Positions 16,770-26,110 of a stretch of 64,000 bases of DNA are shown piece by piece. The first letter of the stretch is position 1, and the number at the start of each line of letters is the position of its first letter. Origin of the DNA: Flavobacterium defluvii (GTDB taxonomy: Bacteria; Bacteroidota; Bacteroidia; Flavobacteriales; Flavobacteriaceae); the NCBI RefSeq assembly GCF_900129555.1, contig NZ_FQWC01000001.1, forward strand, positions 558,001 through 622,000. The letters run 5' to 3'. A program made the position numbers and the translations under genes. The notes beneath the pieces were generated by a model. It saw nothing but the letters and a program-made list of their open reading frames with translations. It searched no databases and was not told where the DNA came from.

Positions 16770-18455
16770 TTATCTAACACCGTGCATCATTTTTTTCAAC
16801 AATGGAGTCAAAGCAAATAATACAATTGCCGCGATACCAGTAAGAACAACAAATACCATAAAGAACTCATATAAATTATGAATTTCAAATCCTGCAAAAA
16901 TAGGATTATGATCACTAATTTGATGTTTATCTAATAATGCCAATTGTTCTGCTGTAGGTGTTATCTTTTTGTCTAAAACTGCCTGAAGATCAATTCCTAA
17001 TTCTTTTGCTTTTGCAAATTTATCTCCGGTTGCCGGAAGTATAGAACCCAAAGTTCCTCCTAAAGCATAACCTGATGCATTAGACAAGAAAAATACTCCG
17101 TATAATAATGATGCAAAACGTTTTGGCGATAATTTACCTACCAATGATAAACCAATTGGTGATAAACATAACTCCGCACAAGTGTTTAAGAAATATAATA
17201 AAATTAACCATTTTACAAGTAACAATCCTGATGTTCCTAAGAATGAAACCTGAGTGGCAATCATAAAGAAACTTATTGAAATAATTACAAGTCCGGCTGC
17301 TAATTTTACTGGCGAAATTGGTTCTTTATCTCGGGCTCTTAAGAAATCCCAAAGAACACTAAACGGAACAGCCATTACAACAACAAAAAGTCCGTTAAAA
17401 ATCTGAACCATTGATGGCGGCATTAACCAGCCAAAGAAATGTCTGTCTGTTTGGTTATCTGCAATAAAAGTCAACGAAGAACCTGCCTGCTCAAATGCTG
17501 CCCAGAAGAAAATAATAAAAAAAGAAACTATATAAATTACAATAATTCTGTCTCTTTCTATTTTTGTTAAAGAAGTATCAGAAATAATTAATCCAGCAAG
17601 AGCCAATCCACTTGAATAAATCAAAGTATAGATTAAATTTTGTCCTACTACATAATGGAAAAACAATCCTAAAACTAGAAATGCAACTCCTGCAAAAGCT
17701 AATGATTTAGAAGAGAAATTTGCTTTTTGAGCTTCTCCTTCTTCAAAATCTTCTGCTACATTTTTAGAAGGCAAACCTCCTAATGGTCTTCCTTCCGGAG
17801 AAACCACATATTTGTTTTTTAAGAAATAGAAAAGAATTGTTCCGATAAGCATTGCTCCTGAAGCTGCCATAAATCCCCATCTAAAAGCGTGAATATCTCT
17901 AATTCCGCCTGCATCTTTTACATCTCCTAATAAAGGACAAATAGACTGTCCTAAGAAAGCTCCAATATTAATACCCATGTAAAAAATAGTGAAAGCTGTA
18001 TCTAATTTTGTTTTTTCTTGTTTTGGATACAAACTTCCAACCATACTAGAAATATTTGGCTTGAAGAATCCGTTACCAAAAACAATTACTCCTAATCCGC
18101 AATACATAATAGCTTTTGCTAATGCTAAATTAGATTCAAAGACACTTCCACTGGTAAACAATAACATTTGTCCAATTGCCATTAATAATCCGCCCAAAAG
18201 GATACAATTTCTGTTTCCTAAAAAACGATCGGCAACAAAACCTCCAAGCATTGGAGTTAAATAACAAAGTCCAAGGAAACCTCCATAAATTAGTGAAGCT
18301 TCTTCTTCCTTCATTAATAATGAATTCACAAGAAATAAAGTTAATAAAGCTCGCATTCCATAGAAATTGAATCTCTCCCACATCTCCGTTCCAAACAATA
18401 CCCAAAGTCCTTTTGGATGCCCAGTTTTTACTTGAGTTTCTCCCATATTATTCAT
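16770..18455 (-). CDS. Proton-dependent oligopeptide transporter (POT/PTR family), copy 1
   Basis: The 561-residue membrane protein opens with the POT ExxERF motif (TEMWERFNFYGMRALLTLF) and has FKPNISSMVGSLYP and YMGINIGAFLGQ. It is longer than copy 2, largely because of a hydrophilic insertion of about 50 residues before the last transmembrane helix (AVLDKKITPTAEQLALLDK region) and a longer central loop. It lies 26 bases after the dipeptidyl peptidase gene and one base before copy 2. The pair may differ in peptide preference, but nothing in the sequence tells which. A second ATG three codons in is an equally good start. Confidence 0.93.
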   Translation of the reverse strand: MNNMGETQVKTGHPKGLWVLFGTEMWERFNFYGMRALLTLFLVNSLLMKEEEASLIYGGFLGLCYLTPMLGGFVADRFLGNRNCILLGGLLMAIGQMLLFTSGSVFESNLALAKAIMYCGLGVIVFGNGFFKPNISSMVGSLYPKQEKTKLDTAFTIFYMGINIGAFLGQSICPLLGDVKDAGGIRDIHAFRWGFMAASGAMLIGTILFYFLKNKYVVSPEGRPLGGLPSKNVAEDFEEGEAQKANFSSKSLAFAGVAFLVLGLFFHYVVGQNLIYTLIYSSGLALAGLIISDTSLTKIERDRIIVIYIVSFFIIFFWAAFEQAGSSLTFIADNQTDRHFFGWLMPPSMVQIFNGLFVVVMAVPFSVLWDFLRARDKEPISPVKLAAGLVIISISFFMIATQVSFLGTSGLLLVKWLILLYFLNTCAELCLSPIGLSLVGKLSPKRFASLLYGVFFLSNASGYALGGTLGSILPATGDKFAKAKELGIDLQAVLDKKITPTAEQLALLDKHQISDHNPIFAGFEIHNLYEFFMVFVVLTGIAAIVLFALTPLLKKMMHGVR

Positions 18456-18481
18456 TATTTTTAAGGTTAATATTTTTTAAA

Positions 18482-20653
18482 TTATAAATTTTCTTTGATA
18501 AAATTAGTCATCTTATTGTAAAGCTGAATTCTCGTTTTTCCGCCATAAATACCGTGGTTTTTATCTGGATAAATTTGAGAATCAAATTGCTTATTAGCCT
18601 GAATTAATGCTTCCATCATTTGCATTGAATTTTGCACATGAACGTTGTCATCACCAGAACCGTGAATCAATAAAAATTTACCTTTCAATTTATCAACGTG
18701 GTTTATAGGAGAGTTTTGGTCATACCCGCTTGCATTTTCCTGCGGAGTCTGCATGTATCTTTCTGTGTAAACACTGTCATAAAATCTCCAGTTCGTAACC
18801 GGCGCAACAGCAATTGCCATTTTAAATACATCGTTCCCCTGGAAGATACAGTTAGATGCCATAAAACCTCCATAACTCCATCCGAAAATTCCAATTCTTG
18901 AAGCATCAACATACGGATAAGATCCAATTACTTTTGCCGCATCGATCTGATCTTCAACTTCATATTTTCCTAATTCTTTCTGAGTTACTTTTTTGAAATC
19001 GGCACCTTTAAAGCCAGTTCCTCTTCCGTCAACACAAGCTACAATATAACCTTGCTGAGTAAGAGATAAAAACCAGTAATCGTCGCTGTTATTCCAGTCG
19101 TTGTTTACTTGTTGAGATCCAGGACCTGAATATTGGTACATGAAAACAGGATACTTTTTAGAAGGATCAAAATCTTTTGGCTTTAAAATCCAAGCATTCA
19201 ATTCGTTTCCTTTAGGAGTTTTTAAAACAAAGAATTCTTTTGCAGGAAGGTTATACGCTTTTAATTTATCAGCAAGAGCCTGATTATTTTCGATAACCTG
19301 AATTTCTTTTCCTGTTTTAGCCTCATTTAAAGTATAAGTCGTAGGTACTAAATTACTTGAGAAAGTAGTGATAAAATATTGGAAATTCGGGCTGAAAGTA
19401 GCCGCACTAGTTCCAACTTTTGTTGTTAAACGAGTTTTGTTTTTTCCGTCTAAACCAATTCTGTAAACATCTCTGTTGATAGAACCATTTTCTGTAGACT
19501 GGTAGAAAATAGTTTTTGTTTTTTCGTCGAAACCGTAGTAAGAAACCACTTCCCAGTTTCCTTTTGTAACCTGATTTTTAAGTTTTCCGGTTTTATCATA
19601 TACATAAATATGATTGAAACCGTCTTTTTCGCTTGTCCAGATAAAACTGTTATCTTTTAAGAAAGTTAAATTATCTGTAACATCAACGTAAGCTTTATCT
19701 TTTTCATTCAAAACCACTTTTGCAGCAGCAGTTGTTCCGTCAATAAACAACAAATCAAGATTATCCTGGTGACGGTTTAAAACCTGTGCAGATAATGTAT
19801 TGTTGTCATTTGTCCATTGCATTCTTGCAATATAGAAATCATTATAATTTCCTAAATCAACTTTTTTAGAAGTATTTCCGGCTGCATCATATATGTGTAA
19901 TGAAACTTCTGAATTTTTTTCTCCGGCTTTAGGATATTTAAACGTTTCGATTGTTGGATACAAATCCTTTTTGAAGATTGACATCGAAAACTCAGGAACC
20001 TGGCTTTCATCAAAACGAATATAAGCTAATTTTTTACTGTCTTTACTCCAGTCAAACGCGCGTACAAAAGCAAATTCTTCTTCGTAAACCCAGTCTGTAA
20101 TACCGTTAATAACAGCATTTTTCTTTCCGTCTGTAGTAACCGGAGTTGATTTTTTTGAAGCTACGTCGTAAACATATAAATTGTTTTCTTTAGCGTAAGC
20201 GATTTTAGTACCGTCAGGAGAAAAAGTTGGCTCCTGAATTTGAAAATCAACAAGTTTAGTTAAAGATTTAGAAGCAATATCGTATAAAAAATAATCTGCT
20301 GTAAAAGAGTGACGGAAAATTTGATTTGAATTACAAGCAATTAAGATCTTTTTTTCTGCAGCATCAAAGGTATAGCTGTCAATTCCGTCTGAAAGTTCTT
20401 TGTGGTTTTTAGTATCAATAAGGTTCGATACTTTTTTTAGGGTTGCAAAATCATATAAATCGATCTGCATCGTCCGGCTGGCCTGATCAACATTTAAAAC
20501 AGTATATTGATTTGTGTTTTTCAAGGATTGCAATTCGTCCATTCCTTTTGCCCGAAATGCTCCACCATAAATATTTTCGACCGTTATTTTTTGCTGCCCA
20601 AAAACCGATGCAACTATAAATAAAAGTACTACAGTAATTTTACTTGTATTCAT
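18482..20653 (-). CDS. Dipeptidyl peptidase IV (S9B prolyl oligopeptidase family)
   Basis: The 723-residue exported enzyme has a signal peptide (MNTSKITVVLLFIVASVFGQ), an eight-bladed DPP-IV type beta-propeller (about residues 25-480, with the propeller Glu motif DWVYEEEF that anchors the substrate N-terminus) and an alpha/beta-hydrolase domain. The catalytic serine is Ser593 in GWSYGGFM, the aspartate is in GSGDDNVH and the histidine in DKNHGIYGG. It removes N-terminal Xaa-Pro or Xaa-Ala dipeptides in the periplasm. The two POT transporters follow directly, making a degrade-and-import unit. Confidence 0.95.
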   Translation of the reverse strand: MNTSKITVVLLFIVASVFGQQKITVENIYGGAFRAKGMDELQSLKNTNQYTVLNVDQASRTMQIDLYDFATLKKVSNLIDTKNHKELSDGIDSYTFDAAEKKILIACNSNQIFRHSFTADYFLYDIASKSLTKLVDFQIQEPTFSPDGTKIAYAKENNLYVYDVASKKSTPVTTDGKKNAVINGITDWVYEEEFAFVRAFDWSKDSKKLAYIRFDESQVPEFSMSIFKKDLYPTIETFKYPKAGEKNSEVSLHIYDAAGNTSKKVDLGNYNDFYIARMQWTNDNNTLSAQVLNRHQDNLDLLFIDGTTAAAKVVLNEKDKAYVDVTDNLTFLKDNSFIWTSEKDGFNHIYVYDKTGKLKNQVTKGNWEVVSYYGFDEKTKTIFYQSTENGSINRDVYRIGLDGKNKTRLTTKVGTSAATFSPNFQYFITTFSSNLVPTTYTLNEAKTGKEIQVIENNQALADKLKAYNLPAKEFFVLKTPKGNELNAWILKPKDFDPSKKYPVFMYQYSGPGSQQVNNDWNNSDDYWFLSLTQQGYIVACVDGRGTGFKGADFKKVTQKELGKYEVEDQIDAAKVIGSYPYVDASRIGIFGWSYGGFMASNCIFQGNDVFKMAIAVAPVTNWRFYDSVYTERYMQTPQENASGYDQNSPINHVDKLKGKFLLIHGSGDDNVHVQNSMQMMEALIQANKQFDSQIYPDKNHGIYGGKTRIQLYNKMTNFIKENL

Positions 20654-20796
20654 TATAATTATTTTAAATATAAAAAGAGCCCAATTTTAGTAAAAAAAAT
20701 AAACATAATACACATTTTAAGTGTTAAATGTTAAAAAAAATAACGATTGCGTATTTTCAAATTTGAAATACATAGTAAACAAAACTCTTAAAATAG

Positions 20797-20804
20797 TATC
20801 TTTG
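20797..20804 (+). promoter_or_regulatory. Probable -7 promoter element of mvaA
   Basis: TATCTTTG matches TAnnTTTG and lies 29 bases before the mvaA ATG. No TTTG is present 19 bases upstream, so the -33 contact is uncertain. Confidence 0.4.
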
Positions 20805-20833
20805 CCGCAACATTATTATTTAATATATTGAGA

Positions 20834-22147
20834 ATGAACAACGCTGTTGCCGGATTTTCTAAATTATCCAAAAAAGAAAAAATTAACTGGATCGCCAACG
20901 AATATTTTTCGACTCCCGAAGAGGCTTTAAATATTATAAGAAATTACTGGAATTCAGACGAAAAGCTTCAACAGCTTCATGATGAATTTATTGAGAATAC
21001 GATTACCAATTTATATATTCCGCTTGGAGTTGCGCCTAATTTTTTAATTAATGGAAAGTACAAAACGATTCCAATGGCAATTGAAGAAAGTTCAGTTGTT
21101 GCTGCAGCTTCAAAAGCAGCAAAATTCTGGGCTACTCGCGGAGGCTTTAAAACTACAATAATTGATACCGAAAAAATTGGTCAGGTACATTTTAATTTTA
21201 ATGGCGATGCCGAAAAACTACACTCCTTTTTTGAGCAGATAAAACCAAAATTTTTCTCTGATACGCAAAGCATTACTAAAAACATGCAGGAACGAGGCGG
21301 CGGTTTTTTGGATATTCATTTAAAAGATAAACGAAATTTACTTGAAAATTACTTCCAGCTTCATGCTACTTTTGAAACCAAAGACAGTATGGGCGCTAAT
21401 TTTATCAATTCGTGTTTAGAGCAGTTTGCATCAACTTTAAAAGAGGAATTCCAAAATTCTGATTTGTTTTCTGAAAAAGATACGCTGACAGTAATTATGA
21501 GCATTTTATCTAATTATGTCCCAAATTGCCTGGTAAGAGCCGAAGTTTCTTGTCCAATTGAAGATCTAGCCGAAAAACATATTCCAAATCCGCAGGAATT
21601 TGCCGAACGTTTTGTTCAGGCTGTTCAAATTGCCGAAATTGAACCTTTTAGAGCTGTAACTCATAATAAGGGAATCATGAATGGTGTTGATGCCGTGGTA
21701 TTAGCAACAGGAAATGATTTTAGAGCAATCGAAGCCGGAGTTCACGCTTATGCATCTAAAAACGGACAATATGCAAGTTTATCTCATGCTAAAATAGAAA
21801 ACGGAATTTTTACATTCTGGCTTGAAATACCTCTAGCATTAGGAACCGTTGGCGGATTAACTTCTTTGCATCCGTTAGTGAAATTATGTTTGGAAATGCT
21901 CGAAAAACCTTCTGCCAAAGAGTTGATGGAAATTACGGCCGTTGCTGGTTTGGCACAAAATTTTGCCGCACTACGTTCTTTAACTACAACCGGAATCCAG
22001 GAAGGACACATGAAAATGCACTTAAACAATATCATCAATCAATTTGAAGCAACTGATGAAGAACGTCATTTGATTAAATCTCATTTTAAGAAAAACACAG
22101 TTTCACACAGTGCTGTAGTTGAATTCATAGAAAATTTAAGAAAATAA
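20834..22147 (+). CDS. mvaA: Hydroxymethylglutaryl-CoA reductase (class II type)
   Basis: The 437-residue soluble enzyme makes mevalonate from HMG-CoA. The order of catalytic blocks matches class II reductases: the glutamate in PMAIEESSVVAAAS (about residue 84), the lysine in THNKGIMNGVDAV, the aspartate in TGNDFRAIEAG, and the histidine in EGHMKMHL near the C-terminus. The Pro-Asn-rich LGVAPNFLING loop is also typical. A TTG two codons upstream could also start the frame, but the ATG at 20834 is preferred. It begins the isoprenoid genes of the window and is followed, after a repeat, by a GHMP kinase. Confidence 0.95.
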   Translation: MNNAVAGFSKLSKKEKINWIANEYFSTPEEALNIIRNYWNSDEKLQQLHDEFIENTITNLYIPLGVAPNFLINGKYKTIPMAIEESSVVAAASKAAKFWATRGGFKTTIIDTEKIGQVHFNFNGDAEKLHSFFEQIKPKFFSDTQSITKNMQERGGGFLDIHLKDKRNLLENYFQLHATFETKDSMGANFINSCLEQFASTLKEEFQNSDLFSEKDTLTVIMSILSNYVPNCLVRAEVSCPIEDLAEKHIPNPQEFAERFVQAVQIAEIEPFRAVTHNKGIMNGVDAVVLATGNDFRAIEAGVHAYASKNGQYASLSHAKIENGIFTFWLEIPLALGTVGGLTSLHPLVKLCLEMLEKPSAKELMEITAVAGLAQNFAALRSLTTTGIQEGHMKMHLNNIINQFEATDEERHLIKSHFKKNTVSHSAVVEFIENLRK

Positions 22148-22157
22148 TTAGAAGCTA

Positions 22158-22231
22158 ATCCCGCTATCCGTTGCAATCTTTTCCTTTTTAAAGAAAAAAG
22201 TAAAAGGATTTCCACTACTATCGGGGCTAAA
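22158..22231. repeat. Extragenic repeat, family D copy 1
   Basis: The gap between mvaA and the GHMP kinase holds a sequence that, read on the minus strand, runs TTTTAGCCCCGATAGTAGTG, then GGAAATCCTTTTA, then AAAGATTGCAACGGATAGCG. A near copy lies on the plus strand at 61109-61183. The inner part forms an A/T-rich dyad (CTTTTTAAAGAAAAAAG region), so a folded transcript is possible. Confidence 0.8.
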
Positions 22232-22240
22232 AAAGTACGT

Positions 22241-23155
22241 ATGTCAACAACCTTTTACAGTAACGGAAAACTATTCATCTCTGGAGAATATTTAGTTTTA
22301 GATGGCGCAGATGCCTTTGCATTACCAACAAAATTTGGTCAAAATTTAGTTGTTGAAGATGGCGAAAACCAGATAATTGAATGGAAGAGTTTTGACTATG
22401 ATAACAAACTTTGGTTTGAAAATACTATTTCATTTGATGAGATAATAGATTTTAAAGATTCTCAAATCGAATCTGTAAAAACAACTTTAATCAAGATACT
22501 TCACGAAGCTTATATTTTAAATCCGGATTTTATTGAAAAATCTAATGGATATAAAATCACAACAAACCTTACTTTTCCGAGAAATTGGGGATTAGGAACT
22601 TCATCGACTTTGATTAATAATATCGCACAATGGACGAAGATTAATGCTTTTACGCTTCTTAAAAACAGTTTTGGCGGAAGCGGTTACGATATTGCCTGTG
22701 CGCAAAACAACACTCCTATTATATATCGAATAGAAAATAATTTTGTTGAGCCTGTTATTTTCAATCCTGATTTTACAAAAAATATTTTCTTTGTTTATCT
22801 CAATAAAAAGCAAAATAGCAAAGCCGCTATACATGCTTATAATAGGCACAAAGATCAAAATTTAGCTAAAAGCGTTGACGAAAACAATACAATTACCAAA
22901 GCAATTTTAAATGCTAAAACTTTAAACGATTTTGCACGTGCAGTTGAAAAACACGAAATTCATTTAAGCAATATACTGGAAATACAAACCATCAAAGAAA
23001 TTGCTTTTCCTGATTTTAATGGTACAGTTAAGAGTTTAGGTGCTTGGGGAGGAGATTTTGTAATGGTCATTTCAAAAGAAAATCCGAAGGATTATTTTGT
23101 ATCAAGGGGCTACGATACAATTCTTTCTTATGATGAAATGATATTACAAGAGTAG
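22241..23155 (+). CDS. GHMP kinase, GYDIA family
   Basis: The 304-residue protein has a GHMP-kinase layout: LFISGEYLVLDGA near the N-terminus, the phosphate-binding loop NWGLGTSSTLIN, the FGGSGYDIACAQNN motif that names the GYDIA family, and a C-terminal LGAWGGDFVMV glycine motif. It follows mvaA by 93 bases on the same strand. The mevalonate kinase and diphosphomevalonate decarboxylase are elsewhere in the window (57-59 kb) and no classical phosphomevalonate kinase is visible, so this kinase is a natural candidate for the missing step. That role is inference from context; the substrate has not been read from the sequence. Confidence 0.88.
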   Translation: MSTTFYSNGKLFISGEYLVLDGADAFALPTKFGQNLVVEDGENQIIEWKSFDYDNKLWFENTISFDEIIDFKDSQIESVKTTLIKILHEAYILNPDFIEKSNGYKITTNLTFPRNWGLGTSSTLINNIAQWTKINAFTLLKNSFGGSGYDIACAQNNTPIIYRIENNFVEPVIFNPDFTKNIFFVYLNKKQNSKAAIHAYNRHKDQNLAKSVDENNTITKAILNAKTLNDFARAVEKHEIHLSNILEIQTIKEIAFPDFNGTVKSLGAWGGDFVMVISKENPKDYFVSRGYDTILSYDEMILQE

Positions 23156-23176
23156 TAGGTTTTCTTCAAAAATAAA

Positions 23177-23623
23177 TTAAAAATTTACTTTTTGTTCGCT
23201 AAGGTGTTCTGCTTCCAGACGCCGTACCTTTTCGTTTTCCTGTTCGTTAGATTCGATAAGTGTGTTGTGCAGACGCTCGGCCATTTTTTCTATACTGTTT
23301 GTAATAGAGTCATAAACGAGTTCCATTCTGCGATGTTTTTCTTCTTTTACAGCTTTCAAAACATCTTCTACGAAAAACTTATCGTATTTTTCAGCAACTG
23401 AATCTCGGGTGTTAGTAAGCCTGATAACATAATCGTTACTTAATATGGTAACCTTAAAATGCTGCTCTTCGTTACTTAAATAATATTTACCACCCAATTC
23501 ATCTACATTGATATCAGTACTGCTAACTTTTAAAAGTTCCGTAATAATTCCAAAAATATGATTTTCAATTTTAGAATATACTCTGGGCTTTCTTCTTAAA
23601 AAATTAAACATATTAAACATCAA
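23177..23623 (-). CDS. Conserved-looking hypothetical protein, 148 residues
   Basis: The product is mostly hydrophilic with a short N-terminal patch (MMFNMFNFLRRKP), a mixed alpha/beta middle (GGKYYLSNEEQHFKVTILSNDYVIRLTN) and a strongly helical, charged C-terminal third (residues about 88-145) likely to form a coiled coil. No signal peptide or catalytic motif is visible. It converges on the GYDIA kinase gene with 21 bases between stops. I do not recognise the family. The sequence composition is that of real coding DNA. Confidence 0.65.
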   Translation of the reverse strand: MMFNMFNFLRRKPRVYSKIENHIFGIITELLKVSSTDINVDELGGKYYLSNEEQHFKVTILSNDYVIRLTNTRDSVAEKYDKFFVEDVLKAVKEEKHRRMELVYDSITNSIEKMAERLHNTLIESNEQENEKVRRLEAEHLSEQKVNF

Positions 23624-23840
23624 ATGCCGGATTATTAAAGTATTTGTCTATCATTTTCTTACCTCTTTTATTTAACATTTGTTTGTTAAAAACTCTTTTT
23701 AATTAAAACAAAAACACCAACAAATTAACTGCAATAATTTTAAAATCACAAATTTTTTAAGTTATATTTCCATTATTCCCACATAGTTAAGAAAAATACA
23801 TACAATATTTACTACAAAAAATTTTCACACACAATTAAAC

Positions 23841-23879
23841 AAAGAAAACCCGAAACATTCAATTGAACGTTTCGGGTTT
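23841..23879 (-). terminator. Terminator after ppiD
   Basis: AAACCCGAAAC (23846-23856) pairs with GTTTCGGGTTT (23869-23879), with a further inner TTCAATTGAA dyad. On the minus strand a T-rich tract follows. It lies 25 bases past the ppiD stop. Confidence 0.85.
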
Positions 23880-23903
23880 CAGTATAATTTATTTTACTAA
23901 AAA

Positions 23904-26003
23904 CTAGTAATTGAATTGTAATCTGTTGTCTTCAATTTTAGCATTGTTTTTCAACGCTGGTAAAATTCTGCTTGCATCAGATGCACTTTGAGCTTTTACT
24001 TTAGCAACATATTCAGCGTGATTTGCAATTGCAGGCGCTTTTATAGTGCTAACATTTTTTACTACGTAAACTCCCGTATTTCCTTCAATTGGAGCAGAAA
24101 TTTTGTTTGCAGCTAAAGCAAATGCATTACCCACAACTTTTGGCTCTTGTCCAACTCCACCTGGTAAAACAGGATTGTCAAGTGTTACGTTTGTTGCCTG
24201 CTGTACAGTTACACCAGCACTTTTTGCAATAGCTTCAAGGCTAGAACCTGTCATTTTAGCTTTTAAGATTTCCGCTTTTTTCTTGTTTTTCAAGATTGGC
24301 TCAACGTAAGGTCTTGCCATTGTTACAGAAACTAAACCAGATTTGTTTTCACTTTTGTATTGTGCAATTACGTGACCAATATTAGCCAATTCAAAACGTT
24401 TTACGTCTCCAATACTTGTTTCTTTATCAAATGCCCATCTGATGATATTTCTTTGGTTTCCTAATGGACCAAATTGCTCATCCATAGCTTTTGCAGAAAT
24501 TGGAGCCGCAACCTTTAAACCTAATTCTTTTGCAGCAGCAGCAAAATCTTTATCCGCAGCAGCCTGTTCAAATTTAGTTGCTAATGTAAATACTTTATCA
24601 GAAGTAGCTTCAGAAGGCTCAATTTTTTGAGCAATTGTAGCTAAACGGATTCCGTCTTGTTTGTCAGTAATTTTGATAATGTGAAATCCGAAAGGAGTTT
24701 CTACTAAACCAACTTTACCAATACCATTATTGAATACAAAATCATTGAATGGTTTTACCATTTGGCCTTGACCAAAATACCCTAAATCACCACCTTGTTG
24801 TGCAGATGAATCATCAGAAGCTGTAAAAGCCAACATCATGAAACTATCAGGATTAGCCTGAACCTGAGCTAAAATTTCTTCAGCTTTAGCTTTAGCTTCT
24901 TCTTTGGTTCTTTTTTCTTTTGGTGATGGAGTTTGAGATCCTTCATAAGCAATAAGGATATGACTTGCTTTTGCATTAACCCCAGCTTTAAATCCTAAAG
25001 ATTTAGAAATTGCATAATATTTTCCGTAAACGTAAGGTCCGTAAATTGCTCCGGCTGGCAGACTGAATAATTTATCAGCATCTACAGCTGGTAAAGCATT
25101 TTTAGGAACATAAGTTGAGTCATAAGGAACATCAGAATTTGCATTTACAAATTCAGCAATGTTTGCAGCATTTTTAAATCCTGGCAATGTATCGTTTTTA
25201 CCAGTTTTTGCATTGTATTCTACTCTACCATTTAATAGAGAAGTAATTTTAGCTTTAATATCAGCTTCATCTTCTTTAGAAGCTTTATCTTCTACTAAAA
25301 CGTATTGAATTTCACGAGTTTCATCCGCTTTGAATTTTTTCTCGTTTTTCTTCATATAATCTACGATATCTGAATCAGAAATTTTTACTTCACTGTCTTT
25401 GATAGAAGAATATAAAGCTCCAGCATAAGCAAAGTTTACTTTGTTAGCTTCCATTTCATACTTCAACTTTCCTTCACTAGCAGTTGTATAAAGTCCAGAT
25501 TTTACTAAAGTATTATAGATTTGAAATTTTGCGTTTAATTCAGCATCTTTTTCTTTTGCTGTAATATATTGAGCTGCTTCTGGATTTGCTTTCACATAAT
25601 CTTTAAATTTTGCTACGTCAAACATTCCAGCTGCGTTTTTAAATGCAGGGTTGTTACCAATATTAGGATCTGATTTTAAAACTTCAATTAAGTGTTTTTC
25701 ACCAACTCTCAATCCTAATTTATCAAACTGAGTTGATAATAATGCGATTGAAACTTCTTGATCCCAAACTCTGTTTGCAGCTTCAGTGGAAGTAATTCCT
25801 TGACCACTTTTTTCAAGATTACTAACTTTAACTCTAAAGTCTTCAAATGAAATATCTTTTCCATCGATGCTTCCTACATCTTTTGAACTTTGACCAAATG
25901 TTCCTCTATTAAATAGATCTTGTATTATAAATGCAAATAATGCAAGTGCAATAACTCCTATCAATAAAGCGGAACGCTGTCTAATTTTTGCTAAAACTGC
26001 CAT
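23904..26003 (-). CDS. ppiD: PpiD-like periplasmic peptidyl-prolyl isomerase/chaperone
   Basis: The 699-residue protein is anchored by one N-terminal transmembrane helix (residues about 13-31, LLIGVIALALFAFIIQDLF) like PpiD. A SurA_N-type helical chaperone region follows to about residue 230. A parvulin (PpiC) rotamase domain spans about 340-450 with the family's KASHILIAY, GGDLGYFGQGQMVKPF and TPFGFHIIKITD segments. A second degenerate parvulin-like region and a C-terminal tail follow. It should help outer-membrane protein folding in the periplasm. It is the last gene of the minus-strand envelope cluster and ends at a strong terminator. Confidence 0.92.
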   Translation of the reverse strand: MAVLAKIRQRSALLIGVIALALFAFIIQDLFNRGTFGQSSKDVGSIDGKDISFEDFRVKVSNLEKSGQGITSTEAANRVWDQEVSIALLSTQFDKLGLRVGEKHLIEVLKSDPNIGNNPAFKNAAGMFDVAKFKDYVKANPEAAQYITAKEKDAELNAKFQIYNTLVKSGLYTTASEGKLKYEMEANKVNFAYAGALYSSIKDSEVKISDSDIVDYMKKNEKKFKADETREIQYVLVEDKASKEDEADIKAKITSLLNGRVEYNAKTGKNDTLPGFKNAANIAEFVNANSDVPYDSTYVPKNALPAVDADKLFSLPAGAIYGPYVYGKYYAISKSLGFKAGVNAKASHILIAYEGSQTPSPKEKRTKEEAKAKAEEILAQVQANPDSFMMLAFTASDDSSAQQGGDLGYFGQGQMVKPFNDFVFNNGIGKVGLVETPFGFHIIKITDKQDGIRLATIAQKIEPSEATSDKVFTLATKFEQAAADKDFAAAAKELGLKVAAPISAKAMDEQFGPLGNQRNIIRWAFDKETSIGDVKRFELANIGHVIAQYKSENKSGLVSVTMARPYVEPILKNKKKAEILKAKMTGSSLEAIAKSAGVTVQQATNVTLDNPVLPGGVGQEPKVVGNAFALAANKISAPIEGNTGVYVVKNVSTIKAPAIANHAEYVAKVKAQSASDASRILPALKNNAKIEDNRLQFNY

Positions 26004-26110
26004 TTTATTATCGTTAATTTTATATTCAGTTTGCGAAAATACAATTATCTAGTTAATAACAATACAACTAGCGTTTTATTTTACACAATTTTTTTTAATT
26101 CTTTAAAATT

